64,000 nt of DNA from the NCBI RefSeq assembly GCF_010614725.1, contig NZ_JAAEHL010000008.1, forward strand, positions 62,001-126,000, written 5' to 3'. The stretch's first letter is position 1; each line of letters begins with the position of its first letter. Below are positions 9,376-18,868 of the stretch, one piece after another. This DNA is from Flavobacterium ajazii (GTDB lineage Bacteria > Bacteroidota > Bacteroidia > Flavobacteriales > Flavobacteriaceae). The notes under the pieces were generated by a model. That model made no database searches. It saw only the letters and a list, made by a program, of their open reading frames with translations, and was not told where the DNA came from. The position numbers and the translations under genes were made by a program.

Positions 9376-11604
9376 ATGAAAAATGCAATAAAATATTTTG
9401 TTATAGCAACTTCAATTTTTGGATTGGTAGATAGTAACGCTCAGGTAAACAAATCAAAAGTGGCACAAAATACATACATAGGGAAAGATATGAAAAACGA
9501 TAACGATGCCGAAATAGATAAGTTAATTTCGCAAATGACGCTTGAGGAAAAAATTGGTATGTTGCACGGTAATAGTATGTTTACTTCGGGAGGTGTTGCA
9601 CGTTTAGGAATACCGGAATTAAAAATGGCTGATGGTCCATTAGGAGTTCGTGAAGAAATTTCCCGTGATAATTGGTCACCGGCCGGGTGGACTAATGATT
9701 TTGCGACCTATTATCCTGCGGGAGGTGCTTTGGCAGCAACCTGGAATGATGATATGGCTTATATTTTTGGGAGTAGTTTAGGAGAAGAATTACGTGCCAG
9801 AGATAAAGACATGCTGCTTTCACCGGCAATCAATATAGTAAGGACACCACTTGGAGGAAGAACTTATGAGTATATGTCTGAAGACCCGTTTTTGAATAAA
9901 AAAATTGCGGTTCCTTTAATTGTTGGTTTACAAGACAAAGATGTTATGGCGTGTGTGAAACATTATGCGGCTAATAATCAGGAGACGAATCGTGATTTTG
10001 TAGATGTGCAAATTGATGAACGTGCGCTACGCGAAATCTATCTTCCTGCTTTTAAAGCGTCTGTTAATGAAGCCAGAGCTTATAGCATAATGGGCGCTTA
10101 CAACAAATTCAGAGGTGAATATTTGTGTGAGAATGATTATATGCTGAATAAAATACTTCGTGACGAATGGGGCTTTAAAGGGATTGTAGTTTCAGACTGG
10201 GCAGCAGTACATTCAACAGGAAAAGCTTTAAAAAATGGTTTAGATATCGAAATGGGAACACCAAAACCTTTCAATGAATTTTTCTTAGCCGATAAATTAA
10301 TTGCAGCAGTTAAATCAGGAGAAGTTTCAGAAACAGAAATTAACCTGCATGTAAAACGTATTTTACGAACTCTGTTTCAGGTAAAAGCAATGGGAGGCGG
10401 AGAACGTGCAAAAGGAAGTATCGCAACAGAAGTACATTATCAGGATGCATACAAAATTGCAGCAGAAGCAATAGTATTATTAAAGAACGAAAATAATGCC
10501 CTGCCGTTAAAAGTGGATGGAATAAAATCAATTGCAGTAATCGGAAACAATGCAACCAAGAAAAATGCATTGGGTGGATTTGGTGCAGGGGTAAAAACCA
10601 AAAGAGAAATCACTCCGTTAGAAGGTTTGAAAAACAGATTGCCTTCATCAGTTAAAATTAATTATGCAGAAGGATATTTAGAACGTTACGAAGAAAAAAA
10701 CAAAGGGAACTTAGGAAACATTACTTCAACAGGTCCGGTAACAATCGATCAGTTAGACCCGGCAAAATTACAAGAAGCTATAGAAGCAGCTAAAAATTCA
10801 GATGTAGCTGTGGTTTTTGCAGGTTCAAATCGTGATTACGAAACAGAAGCTTCTGACCGCAGGGATTTAAAATTACCATTTGGACAGGAAGAATTAATTC
10901 AAAAAGTATTAGCTGTTAATCCAAATACCATTGTGGTTATGGTTGCCGGAGCTCCGTTTGATATTGACACAGTAAGCAAAAAAACGAAAGCCTTGGTTTG
11001 GACCTGGTTTAATGGTTCCGAAGGAGGAAATGCTTTGGCAGATGTATTGTTAGGAAAAGTAAATCCATCAGGGAAATTACCTTGGACAATGCCTAAAAAA
11101 TTAATGGATTCACCTGCTCATGCAACCAAGAGCTTTCCAGGTGATAAAGTCGTTAAATACAAAGAAGGAATTTTGGTAGGATATCGCTGGTTTGATACTA
11201 AAAAAATTGAACCATTATATCCTTTTGGTTACGGATTGTCATACACCAATTTTACTTTAGATAATGCTAAAACAGATAAAGATTCTTATAGTTTAACAGA
11301 TAGAATTGTAGTTTCTGTTGATGTTAAAAACACTGGAAAAGTGGATGGAAAAGAAGTAGTACAATTGTATGTATCTAAACCAGATTCAAAAGTTCTCCGT
11401 GCAGCACAGGAATTAAAAGGTTTCCGGAAAGTGGATGTTAAAACAGGGGAGACTACTACGGTAAAAATTATTCTTGAGGTTAATGAGTTAGCCTATTATG
11501 ACACGGAATCAAAAAAATGGGTGCTGGAACCTGGAAAATATACTTTGAGACTTGGGAATTCTTCTAGGGATATCCAAAAAGAAATTGTAATAACCATTAA
11601 ATAA
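9376..11604 (+). CDS. GH3 beta-glucosidase/beta-xylosidase
   Basis: This retaining exo-beta-glycosidase probably degrades the glucan backbone oligosaccharides left by the GH5 and GH31 enzymes. A signal peptide of about 22 residues suggests periplasmic location. The order is GH3 N-terminal TIM-like domain, C-terminal alpha/beta sandwich (from about 365) and an Fn3-like domain (about 655-735). The nucleophile is Asp274 in VVSDWAAVHS, and KHYAANNQE is the usual substrate-binding motif. The length of 742 aa is normal. It lies 39 bp after the GH39 gene and 73 bp before the first GH5 gene, so co-transcription is likely. Confidence 0.88.
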   Translation: MKNAIKYFVIATSIFGLVDSNAQVNKSKVAQNTYIGKDMKNDNDAEIDKLISQMTLEEKIGMLHGNSMFTSGGVARLGIPELKMADGPLGVREEISRDNWSPAGWTNDFATYYPAGGALAATWNDDMAYIFGSSLGEELRARDKDMLLSPAINIVRTPLGGRTYEYMSEDPFLNKKIAVPLIVGLQDKDVMACVKHYAANNQETNRDFVDVQIDERALREIYLPAFKASVNEARAYSIMGAYNKFRGEYLCENDYMLNKILRDEWGFKGIVVSDWAAVHSTGKALKNGLDIEMGTPKPFNEFFLADKLIAAVKSGEVSETEINLHVKRILRTLFQVKAMGGGERAKGSIATEVHYQDAYKIAAEAIVLLKNENNALPLKVDGIKSIAVIGNNATKKNALGGFGAGVKTKREITPLEGLKNRLPSSVKINYAEGYLERYEEKNKGNLGNITSTGPVTIDQLDPAKLQEAIEAAKNSDVAVVFAGSNRDYETEASDRRDLKLPFGQEELIQKVLAVNPNTIVVMVAGAPFDIDTVSKKTKALVWTWFNGSEGGNALADVLLGKVNPSGKLPWTMPKKLMDSPAHATKSFPGDKVVKYKEGILVGYRWFDTKKIEPLYPFGYGLSYTNFTLDNAKTDKDSYSLTDRIVVSVDVKNTGKVDGKEVVQLYVSKPDSKVLRAAQELKGFRKVDVKTGETTTVKIILEVNELAYYDTESKKWVLEPGKYTLRLGNSSRDIQKEIVITIK

Positions 11605-11677
11605 AAACTCACATTAGATTTAAATGTATTTAGTGTAAAACAAAAACAACTTTATTAACTATAACAACCAAATTAAA

Positions 11678-13177
11678 ATGAAACAAATAGTGAAAAGATA
11701 CTTGCTAAGCACAATATTGTGTTTATTCTGTATAAGTTTCTGGTCCTGCAGTTCAGATAAGGAAGCCCCTGAAGAGACAGAGCCAATAGTAAAAACCCTT
11801 ACCGTTGATGTCAATAAAGTTGACCTTGATAGCAAAGCTAACAGTGCAGATGTAATTATAGCAACAAACACTACAGCCTGGTCAGTAAGTACATCAGATG
11901 CAACCTGGATAAAATTTACACCCGGAACAGGGGTTTCGGGCAGAACAACAGTTACGATTTCTGTTTTAGAAAATACCAGTTCTGTAACAAGAACGGCAGA
12001 TGTTACAATTAGCTCCAGTGATGTGGCTTCTGTAAAAATAACAGTTACTCAAACAGGAAAAACAAGTTTGTATCCGAGCTATAATACGAATCCAATTGCG
12101 GCAGATGCAACAGGTATGAGCAGTACTGCAGTGCAATTGGCTGCTAAAATGAAACTGGGCTGGAATATCGGAAATACATTAGAAGTAACACCTGGAAGTG
12201 AAACAAGCTGGGGAAATCCAAAAGTTACTAAGGCCTTGATTGATCTGGTTAAAGCTAATGGATTCAACGCCATCCGAATTCCTTGCTCCTGGAATCAGTA
12301 TGCTAATGGTACAACAGCAAAAATAACTGATACCTGGTTAGCCAGAGTAAAAGAAGTGGTAAAGTATTGTACAGATAATGATATGTACGTAATTGTAAAC
12401 ATCCACTGGGACGGAGGATGGCTAGAAGAAAACTGTATTGAAGCCAAAAAAGAAGCAAACAATGCGAAACAAAAAGCATTTTGGGAACAAATAGCAACTA
12501 ACCTGCGTGATTTTGATGAGCATTTGCTTTTTGCTAGCGCAAACGAACCTCACGTAGATGATGCGACTGAAATGGCAGTGTTAAATTCGTATCACCAAAC
12601 TTTTATCGATGCGGTACGTTCTACAGGGGGTAAAAACGCTTATCGTACGTTGATCGTTCAGGGGCCAGCTACAGATATAGAAAAAACAGCTAAACTGATG
12701 ACTACTTTGCCTACCGACAAAGTTGCAAACAGAATGATGGCTGAGGTACACTTTTATCCGTATCAGTTTACACTTATGGATAAAGATGCAGACTGGGGTA
12801 AAATGTTTTACTATTGGGGAGCAGGAAATCATTCAACTACAGATACTGCACACAATCCTACCTGGGGAGAAGAGGCGTTTGTAGATGAAGTTTTTTTATC
12901 AATGAAAACGAAGTTTGTAGATAAAGGAATTCCGGTAATTTTAGGAGAGTTTGGTGCAATCAGACGTGATTTAACCGGGGATGCGTTAACATTGCATTTA
13001 AAATCTAGAGCTGCTTTTTTAAAATATGTTGTAAAACAGTCCAAAGCAAACGGTTTAGTTCCTTTTTACTGGGATGCTGGAAATTTAGGGACAAATACAA
13101 TGTCTTTATTTGACAGAAGCAATAATACCGTATATGATTCTCAGGCATTAACAGCGTTGCAGGACGGATTGAAATAA
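11678..13177 (+). CDS. GH5 endo-glucanase/xyloglucanase lipoprotein with BACON domain
   Basis: This endo-beta-1,4-glucanase is most likely of subfamily GH5_4, where many Bacteroidota xyloglucanases fall. The lipobox FWSC puts Cys24 at the mature N-terminus, consistent with a surface-exposed lipoprotein. A BACON domain (about 40-128) follows and probably acts as a spacer from the outer membrane. The catalytic barrel spans about 145-495. The acid/base is Glu290 in ANEPHV and the nucleophile Glu424 in LGEFGAI. It is followed by a second GH5 whose barrel is clearly homologous but lacks BACON. As the backbone-cutting enzyme it would act first in the pathway. Confidence 0.88.
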   Translation: MKQIVKRYLLSTILCLFCISFWSCSSDKEAPEETEPIVKTLTVDVNKVDLDSKANSADVIIATNTTAWSVSTSDATWIKFTPGTGVSGRTTVTISVLENTSSVTRTADVTISSSDVASVKITVTQTGKTSLYPSYNTNPIAADATGMSSTAVQLAAKMKLGWNIGNTLEVTPGSETSWGNPKVTKALIDLVKANGFNAIRIPCSWNQYANGTTAKITDTWLARVKEVVKYCTDNDMYVIVNIHWDGGWLEENCIEAKKEANNAKQKAFWEQIATNLRDFDEHLLFASANEPHVDDATEMAVLNSYHQTFIDAVRSTGGKNAYRTLIVQGPATDIEKTAKLMTTLPTDKVANRMMAEVHFYPYQFTLMDKDADWGKMFYYWGAGNHSTTDTAHNPTWGEEAFVDEVFLSMKTKFVDKGIPVILGEFGAIRRDLTGDALTLHLKSRAAFLKYVVKQSKANGLVPFYWDAGNLGTNTMSLFDRSNNTVYDSQALTALQDGLK

Positions 13178-13359
13178 AAAATGTTTTTAGTATCTGCAGT
13201 TGGTTTTATATATTGAAATTTTAAAATAAAAAATATTTTTCGATAGATAAAATTAACTGCAGATTCCTTTTTTAGTATCATTTTAAAATACCAAAAAATA
13301 ACAGATTCCAGTTGAATTAAGTTTTTATTATTTTAATGTTTAAGAGAAAATTAAATAGT

Positions 13360-14613
13360 ATGAAAAAAGCATTTATGGATTGCCAAATAACAGTTTTTCT
13401 GTGTTTGCTTTTATTAGCAAATTTATCCTGCAGTAATGATATCCCTGAGCAAAAAATCGCAGCAGATACAAATTCAGTTGTTCAGGTCTCAACGTCAAAA
13501 CTACCTAATTATAATACAAGTCCATTGCCTGCAGATCCTTCAGGTATGGGGAGTGATGCCAAAACAATTGCATCAAAAATTAAAATAGGATGGAATATCG
13601 GTAACACTATGGAAGCCACCGGAAGTGAAACTGCCTGGGGAAATCCAAAAGTTACCAAAGCATTGATAGATTTAGTAAAAACAAAAGGCTTCAATGCGGT
13701 ACGTATCCCGTGCTCATGGAATCAATACCTAGCCAATTCAACTACGGCTCAAATAAAATCAGACTGGATGAACAGGGTTAAGGAAGTGGTAAAATACTGC
13801 AACGATAATGCAATGTATTGTATCGTAAATGTACATTGGGACGGCGGATGGCTGGAGAATAATGTTACTGTAGCAAAACAAGCTGAAAACAATGAAAAAC
13901 AAAAAGCATTTTGGGAGCAGATTGCAACAAATCTTAGGGAGTTCAACGGATTGTTACTTTTTGCAAGTGCCAATGAACCTAATGTAGAAAATGCAGAACA
14001 AATGGCTGTACTCAAATCGTATCATCAGACTTTCATTGATGCGGTGCGTTCTACCGGAGGAAGAAATGCCTACAGAACTTTGATCATTCAGGGACCGGGA
14101 ACAGATATTTTAAAAACAAACCAATTGATGACTTCTTTACCTACCGATAAATTAGCGGGACGCATGATGGTAGAAGTACATTATTATGCACCATGGCAAT
14201 TTGCCGGCCTGACTCAGGACGAAAGCTGGGGCAAAATGTTTTACTATTGGGGAAATGGCTATAAATCTACAACTGATACAGGCAGAAATGCAACCTGGGG
14301 AGAAGAGGCAGCAGTAACAGCCGATTTTAAATTGATGAAAACTCAGTTTGTAGATAAAGGAATTCCGGTAATTTTAGGAGAGTTTGGAGCTATTAGACGT
14401 TCGTCATTAACAGGTGATAATCTGACGAAACATTTAGAATCACGTGCTTATTATTTAAAATTTGTTGTTCAACAGGCTAAGGCCAATGGTCTGGTGCCAT
14501 TTTATTGGGATGAAGGCAGTATATCAAATAATGGATTTGGAATCATTAACAGAACTAACAATACTGTTTTTGACACCAAAGCACTTACGGCTTTAATGGA
14601 TGGTTTAAAATAG
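13360..14613 (+). CDS. GH5 endo-glucanase lipoprotein, tandem paralogue without BACON
   Basis: This second GH5 (probable GH5_4) endo-glucanase is a duplicate of the preceding gene's barrel: the barrels start with GWNIGNT and share long near-identical stretches. It has a lipoprotein signal ending in LSC but no BACON domain, so the barrel sits close to the membrane. Counted from the ATG at 13360, the acid/base is Glu206 (ANEPNV) and the nucleophile Glu341 (LGEFGAI). An in-frame ATG at 13336 would add eight residues. 13360 is preferred because it gives a standard MKKA-type signal after an A-rich leader. The upstream 182-bp gap is AT-rich with no clear element. Confidence 0.87.
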   Translation: MKKAFMDCQITVFLCLLLLANLSCSNDIPEQKIAADTNSVVQVSTSKLPNYNTSPLPADPSGMGSDAKTIASKIKIGWNIGNTMEATGSETAWGNPKVTKALIDLVKTKGFNAVRIPCSWNQYLANSTTAQIKSDWMNRVKEVVKYCNDNAMYCIVNVHWDGGWLENNVTVAKQAENNEKQKAFWEQIATNLREFNGLLLFASANEPNVENAEQMAVLKSYHQTFIDAVRSTGGRNAYRTLIIQGPGTDILKTNQLMTSLPTDKLAGRMMVEVHYYAPWQFAGLTQDESWGKMFYYWGNGYKSTTDTGRNATWGEEAAVTADFKLMKTQFVDKGIPVILGEFGAIRRSSLTGDNLTKHLESRAYYLKFVVQQAKANGLVPFYWDEGSISNNGFGIINRTNNTVFDTKALTALMDGLK

Positions 14614-14629
14614 ATTTATAAAAATTGAA

Positions 14630-16576
14630 ATGAAAAAAAACATAGTAACCTTCATATTGTTTTTTTCTGTACTAGCAAATGCTAATGTCAGAATGCCTTT
14701 GCTGTTTTCTGACGGAATGGTGCTACAGCGCAATAAGGAAATTCCGGTCTGGGGCTGGGCTGATACCAATGAAAAAGTAACGATTCATTTTAATAAACAA
14801 ACCAAAACCATTCAGGCTGATAAAAACGGGAAATGGATGGTTAAATTAGATTCTGAAAAAGCTGGTGGTCCTTTTGAGTTAACTATTGCCGGAAAAAACA
14901 AAATTGTTATCAAAGATGTTTTGGTAGGAGAAGTATGGATTTGCAGCGGACAATCGAACATGGAATTTCAGATGTATAAATTGCCCGATTTTGAAACTAA
15001 AAAAGAGCAGGCTAATTATCCGATGATTCGTCAGTTTGGAGTTGTGCAAGATTTAAGTGGGACTCCAAAAGAAGATTTAAAAGCCGGAAAATGGGCGGTT
15101 TCTAATAAAGAAAATATTCGTGATTTTACTGCGGCAGGTTTCTTTTTTGCGAAAAAATTATATGATGAATTAAAAATCCCAATAGGAATTATTAATACTT
15201 CCTGGGGCGGAACCTGTGTAGAAACCTGGACAAGCCGTGAAGCATTCGAAAAAAGTACTGCTTTTAAAGATATGATTGCCGAAGTTCCAACTGTAAATAT
15301 GGATGAAATTTTCGAAAATTATAAAAAATCACTTTTAGGAAATATTAAAAAGATTCAGGGTTTTGATGTAACACTGGACAACGAAGATCAGTTTAAAGCA
15401 TTTGAATTTAATGATACCAATTGGCCTGAAATTAAAGTGCCTTCCCTTTGGGAAAACCAGCAAATAGGTAATATTGACGGAATTGTCTGGATGCGAAAAA
15501 CAGTTGTTTTAACTGCTGAACAGGCGAAAAGGAATGCTGTTTTACATCTGGCAAAAATTGATGATGAAGATATAACCTACATCAACGGAGTTCAGGTTGG
15601 GACTAACAATATTTGGGAAAAACTAAGAGTGTATAAAATTCCGGCTGGTGTTTTAAAAGAAGGAAAAAATGTAATAGCTGTCCGAATTACCGATTATACC
15701 GGAGGTGGCGGAATTTACGGAGATTCTACCGATTTAAAAATTCAATTTAAAAACAGCAACGTAGCACTTGAAGGACTTTGGAAATTCAATGTCGTTCAGG
15801 TAAAAATTTCAGTTTCGCCAAACAGTTATCCGTCACTATTATACAATGCTATGGTAAATCCGTTGGTTCCGTATGCGATTCAGGGTGTTTTGTGGTATCA
15901 GGGTGAAGCAAATGTATGGAGGGCAAATCAATACAAAAAAGCTTTTCCTTTGATGATTCAGGATTGGAGAACAAAATGGAATCAGGGTAATTTTCCTTTT
16001 TATTTTGTACAATTATCAACTTTTGATGAATTTGGCGGGAATAGTAAAAAAGGAAGCCGTTGGGCAGAACTTCGCGAAGCACAATTTGAAACTTTAAAAG
16101 TATCCAATACCGGAATGGCTGTTACTACCGATATCGGTAACGCAAAAGACATTCATCCAACTAACAAGCAAGACGTTGGATTTCGTTTGGCAGCAATCGC
16201 ATTAAATAATGTGTATGGTAAAAAACAGGCTTTTAGTGGACCAATATATAAATCTCAGGAAATAAAAGGAAACCAAGTCATTCTGACTTTCGATAGTGTA
16301 GGAGGCGGACTTACAACACCAAATATTACTGCATTAAGAGGTTTCGAAATCGCCGGTGCCGACAAAGTTTTTTATTCTGCAAAAGCGATAATTAAAGAAA
16401 ATAAAATAATTGTTTCCGGGGAAAATGTTCCAAATCCGGTTGCAGTTCGTTACGGATGGGCAGATGATGATACAGAAATCAATCTTTTTAATAAAGAAAA
16501 ATTTCCGGCATCGCCCTTTAGAACCGACAATTGGGAAATGATTACGGCCAATGAAAAATATAAAATAAATCCGTAG
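14630..16576 (+). CDS. SGNH-type sialate O-acetylesterase-like carbohydrate esterase
   Basis: This exported esterase of the sialate-O-acetylesterase family most likely removes acetyl groups from plant polysaccharide side chains. A signal peptide of about 19 residues is present. The SGNH nucleophile is Ser109 in SGQSNM, and the catalytic Asp507/His509 are in KDIHP. Block-type motif WYQGEAN lies between them. A beta-galactosidase-like jelly-roll domain (about 238-380, with YINGVQVG and VIAVRITDY) is inserted between the two halves of the catalytic domain, an arrangement known in this family. It starts 16 bp after the second GH5 gene, so co-transcription is likely. Acetylxyloglucan is the inferred substrate. 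Confidence 0.82.
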   Translation: MKKNIVTFILFFSVLANANVRMPLLFSDGMVLQRNKEIPVWGWADTNEKVTIHFNKQTKTIQADKNGKWMVKLDSEKAGGPFELTIAGKNKIVIKDVLVGEVWICSGQSNMEFQMYKLPDFETKKEQANYPMIRQFGVVQDLSGTPKEDLKAGKWAVSNKENIRDFTAAGFFFAKKLYDELKIPIGIINTSWGGTCVETWTSREAFEKSTAFKDMIAEVPTVNMDEIFENYKKSLLGNIKKIQGFDVTLDNEDQFKAFEFNDTNWPEIKVPSLWENQQIGNIDGIVWMRKTVVLTAEQAKRNAVLHLAKIDDEDITYINGVQVGTNNIWEKLRVYKIPAGVLKEGKNVIAVRITDYTGGGGIYGDSTDLKIQFKNSNVALEGLWKFNVVQVKISVSPNSYPSLLYNAMVNPLVPYAIQGVLWYQGEANVWRANQYKKAFPLMIQDWRTKWNQGNFPFYFVQLSTFDEFGGNSKKGSRWAELREAQFETLKVSNTGMAVTTDIGNAKDIHPTNKQDVGFRLAAIALNNVYGKKQAFSGPIYKSQEIKGNQVILTFDSVGGGLTTPNITALRGFEIAGADKVFYSAKAIIKENKIIVSGENVPNPVAVRYGWADDDTEINLFNKEKFPASPFRTDNWEMITANEKYKINP

Positions 16577-16622
16577 GTAGAGACGGGTTTGAAACCCGTC
16601 TCTACAAAACCCGTCTGTACTG
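16577..16622. repeat. REP palindrome upstream of GH43 gene
   Basis: Right at the esterase stop codon lies a near-perfect hairpin with arms GTAGAGACGGGTTT (16577-16590) and AAACCCGTCTCTAC (16592-16605), followed by a further ACCCGTCTGTAC half. The same unit occurs inside (18483-18511) and just after (18773-18797) the transposase gene about 2 kb downstream. It is therefore a member of the REP family that the RAYT probably acts on. Confidence 0.8.
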
Positions 16623-16665
16623 AATGTCTATATGAATTCGTCTGTTCGGTAAAAAATAAAAGTTT

Positions 16666-18177
16666 ATGAAATTTCTAAAATCAAAAATCCAGTTGTTATT
16701 GTTTTTCTTATCGCTTATCGTAAATGCGCAACAACAAAAGGACAATATAAAAGACGGATTTTATCAAAACCCGATATTTGTAGGTGATTATCCTGATCCG
16801 TCTATAATAAGAGATGGTGAGGATTACTATATTGTACATTCGTCATTCAATTATTATCCCGGATTGTTAATCTGGACATCAAAAGATCTGATTAACTGGA
16901 AACCTGTTACACATGCGCTCAAAAAAAGCGTGGGTTCAGTCTGGGCGCCAGATTTGGTGAAAATCAATAATAAATTTTACATCTATTTTCCGGCAAACGA
17001 AACCAATTATGTCATTTGGGCTGATTCGATAAACGGTCCGTGGAGCGATCCCATAGATTTGAAAATCGGAAATATCGATCCCGGACATTTTACAGACGAA
17101 AAAGGAAATCGTTATTTGTATTTCAGTAACGGAAGTTATGTTCCGCTTTCAAAAGACGGTTTAGCAGTTTCGGGAGCAAGCAAACACGTTTACGATGGCT
17201 GGAAAATTCCGTCAGAATGGTCGATCGAGTGTTTCTGCATGGAAGGGCCAAAAGTTTTTAAAAGAGGCGATTACTATTATTTAACAACAGCCGAAGGAGG
17301 AACCGCCGGACCGGCAACAAGTCATATGGTAATTTCGGCAAGGTCAAAATCGCCTTTAGGTCCTTGGGAAAATTCGCCTCATAACCCAATTATAAGAACA
17401 AACAGTGCTTCTGAAAAATGGTGGTCAAAAGGGCATGCAACTTTAATTGATGATGTGAAAGGCAATTGGTGGATGGTTTTTCACGGCTACGAAAACGGTT
17501 ATTACAACATGGGGCGCCAAACGTTATTGCAACCAGTAGAATGGACAAAAGACGGCTGGTATAAAATGAAGGAAGGCATTAAAACCGAAGAGCAAATTAA
17601 AAAACCGGCAGGCGAATCTGCAAAAAATAATTTCACACTTTCTGATACTTTTACTGGAGCAGAGCTTAATCCGCAATGGCAGTTTTTTGATGAATACGAT
17701 TCCAGAAGAGCCACATTCTCTGCAAACGGAATAAAAATTATAGGAAAAGGAACGGGCATCGGTCAAAGTTCGCCCTTGTTATGTACACCTTCGGATCATT
17801 CATATACGGCTGATGTAGAAGTTGAAATCGAAGGTAATGCATCAGCTGGATTAGTTCTTTTCTATGATACTAAATTATTTACAGGAATCGCTTTTGATAA
17901 AGAAAATATCATGGCAATCCTTAGAGTATGGCAATTTCCTACTGTAAAAGGAGTCAATAAAACACATTTGTTTTTACGTTTGGAAAAAAAGGAACAGGTA
18001 GTCAATATGTTTTACAGTCTCAATGGAAAGGACTGGCTAAAAATCGAAAACTCGGCTGAGGTAAGCTCTTTTAATCATAATGCACTAAGTGGTTTTATGA
18101 GCCTTCGTTTAGGGCTTTCAGCTGTTGGAGAAGGTTCGGTGATATTTAGAAATTTTGTTTATTTACCTATAAAATAA
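16666..18177 (+). CDS. GH43 beta-xylosidase/alpha-L-arabinofuranosidase
   Basis: This inverting five-bladed beta-propeller hydrolase has a C-terminal concanavalin-like domain (GH43 C2, about 320-500). A signal peptide of about 21 residues ends at NAQ. The catalytic base is Asp44 (DYPDPS), the pKa-modulating Asp138 (NIDPG) and the general acid Glu193 (CMEGP), all present. The length of 503 aa fits GH43 enzymes with this accessory domain. In a xyloglucan locus the likely job is removal of arabinofuranosyl or xylosyl decorations; the sequence alone does not decide. A RAYT gene follows within 5 bp, so the two are transcribed in the same direction and perhaps together. Confidence 0.83.
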   Translation: MKFLKSKIQLLLFFLSLIVNAQQQKDNIKDGFYQNPIFVGDYPDPSIIRDGEDYYIVHSSFNYYPGLLIWTSKDLINWKPVTHALKKSVGSVWAPDLVKINNKFYIYFPANETNYVIWADSINGPWSDPIDLKIGNIDPGHFTDEKGNRYLYFSNGSYVPLSKDGLAVSGASKHVYDGWKIPSEWSIECFCMEGPKVFKRGDYYYLTTAEGGTAGPATSHMVISARSKSPLGPWENSPHNPIIRTNSASEKWWSKGHATLIDDVKGNWWMVFHGYENGYYNMGRQTLLQPVEWTKDGWYKMKEGIKTEEQIKKPAGESAKNNFTLSDTFTGAELNPQWQFFDEYDSRRATFSANGIKIIGKGTGIGQSSPLLCTPSDHSYTADVEVEIEGNASAGLVLFYDTKLFTGIAFDKENIMAILRVWQFPTVKGVNKTHLFLRLEKKEQVVNMFYSLNGKDWLKIENSAEVSSFNHNALSGFMSLRLGLSAVGEGSVIFRNFVYLPIK

Positions 18178-18182
18178 ATAAT

Positions 18183-18770
18183 ATGGTTAAATTTCAAGCG
18201 AAATATCGAATAGAATCTGCCAGAGCTAAATGGTGGAGTTATGAAAATCCAGGAGATTATTTTATCACAATTTGCACCAAAAATAAAACCCATTTATTTG
18301 GACAAATAAAGGATGGTGAAATGATATTGAATGAATATGGGCAGATTGTATTAGATTGTTGGCTGGATTTACCGAATCACTATAATAATATTATTTTGGG
18401 AGAATTTCAGATAATGCCGAATCATATTCATTGTATCGTTGGAGTGAATGATTCAAAAATAATGATTCCCGATCCGGATAGCGTAGAGACGGGTTTGAAA
18501 CCCGTCTGTACTGAACCCGTCTGTACCGCAGATAATGCTACGAATGGAAATCCCATTAAAAAAAATCACGGGGTATTTGAATTTATTAGGGCATTAAAAT
18601 CATTTTCATCCCGGAGAATAAATGAAAAAAGAAATTCAAGAGGAGTTACAAATTGGCAGGAAAGATTTCACGATCATATTATCAGGAATGAAGCAGAATA
18701 TGATAGAATTAGAAATTATATCATAAATAATCCTAAAAAATGGGATGAGGATTGTTTTTTTAATAGATGA
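18183..18770 (+). CDS. REP-associated tyrosine transposase (RAYT)
   Basis: This single-strand DNA nuclease of the IS200/Y1-HUH group is thought to mobilise REP palindromes. The HUH motif is His81-Ile-His83 in MPNHIHC, and candidate catalytic tyrosines are Tyr173 and Tyr179 in the C-terminal helix before the NNPKKW end. The length of 195 aa fits RAYTs. Residues about 101-116 (a VETGLKPVCTEPVC stretch) are the translation of a REP copy lying in the coding sequence at 18483-18511. This insertion keeps the frame and falls between the HUH motif and the C-terminal helix. REPs also lie after the stop (18773) and 1.6 kb upstream. No IS200 ends are visible. Confidence 0.85.
   Translation: MVKFQAKYRIESARAKWWSYENPGDYFITICTKNKTHLFGQIKDGEMILNEYGQIVLDCWLDLPNHYNNIILGEFQIMPNHIHCIVGVNDSKIMIPDPDSVETGLKPVCTEPVCTADNATNGNPIKKNHGVFEFIRALKSFSSRRINEKRNSRGVTNWQERFHDHIIRNEAEYDRIRNYIINNPKKWDEDCFFNR
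18483..18511. repeat. REP palindrome embedded in the RAYT coding sequence
   Basis: GTAGAGACGGGTTT followed by AAACCCGTCTGTAC, matching the REP at 16577 except at one stem position, lies in frame within the transposase gene. The next bases (TGAACCCGTCTGTACC) repeat the second arm, as they do after the 16577 copy. The repeat codes for a short loop-like insert. Confidence 0.8.
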
Positions 18771-18772
18771 TT

Positions 18773-18797
18773 GTAGAGACGGGTTTCAAACCCGTCT
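18773..18797. repeat. REP palindrome just after the RAYT gene
   Basis: GTAGAGACGGGTTT-C-AAACCCGTCT starts three bases after the transposase stop codon. With the internal and upstream copies it makes a REP-RAYT unit of the kind called a REPtron. Confidence 0.8.
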
Positions 18798-18868
18798 TTA
18801 TGGATGAATTGAAAAAGGAATCCTGTTTGTACCCGAAGTAGAATTTTTAGATTAAAATCATATTTTTT

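Noticed and set aside
17502-17766. Two overlapping antisense frames opposite the GH43 gene
   Set aside because: The frames lie opposite the GH43 C-terminal domain and have no recognisable motifs, signals or promoter; shadow frames.
18183-18797. Complete IS200-type insertion sequence
   Set aside because: There are no IS200 hairpin ends at the expected places and no TnpB; the REP palindromes and protein motifs fit a stationary RAYT instead.
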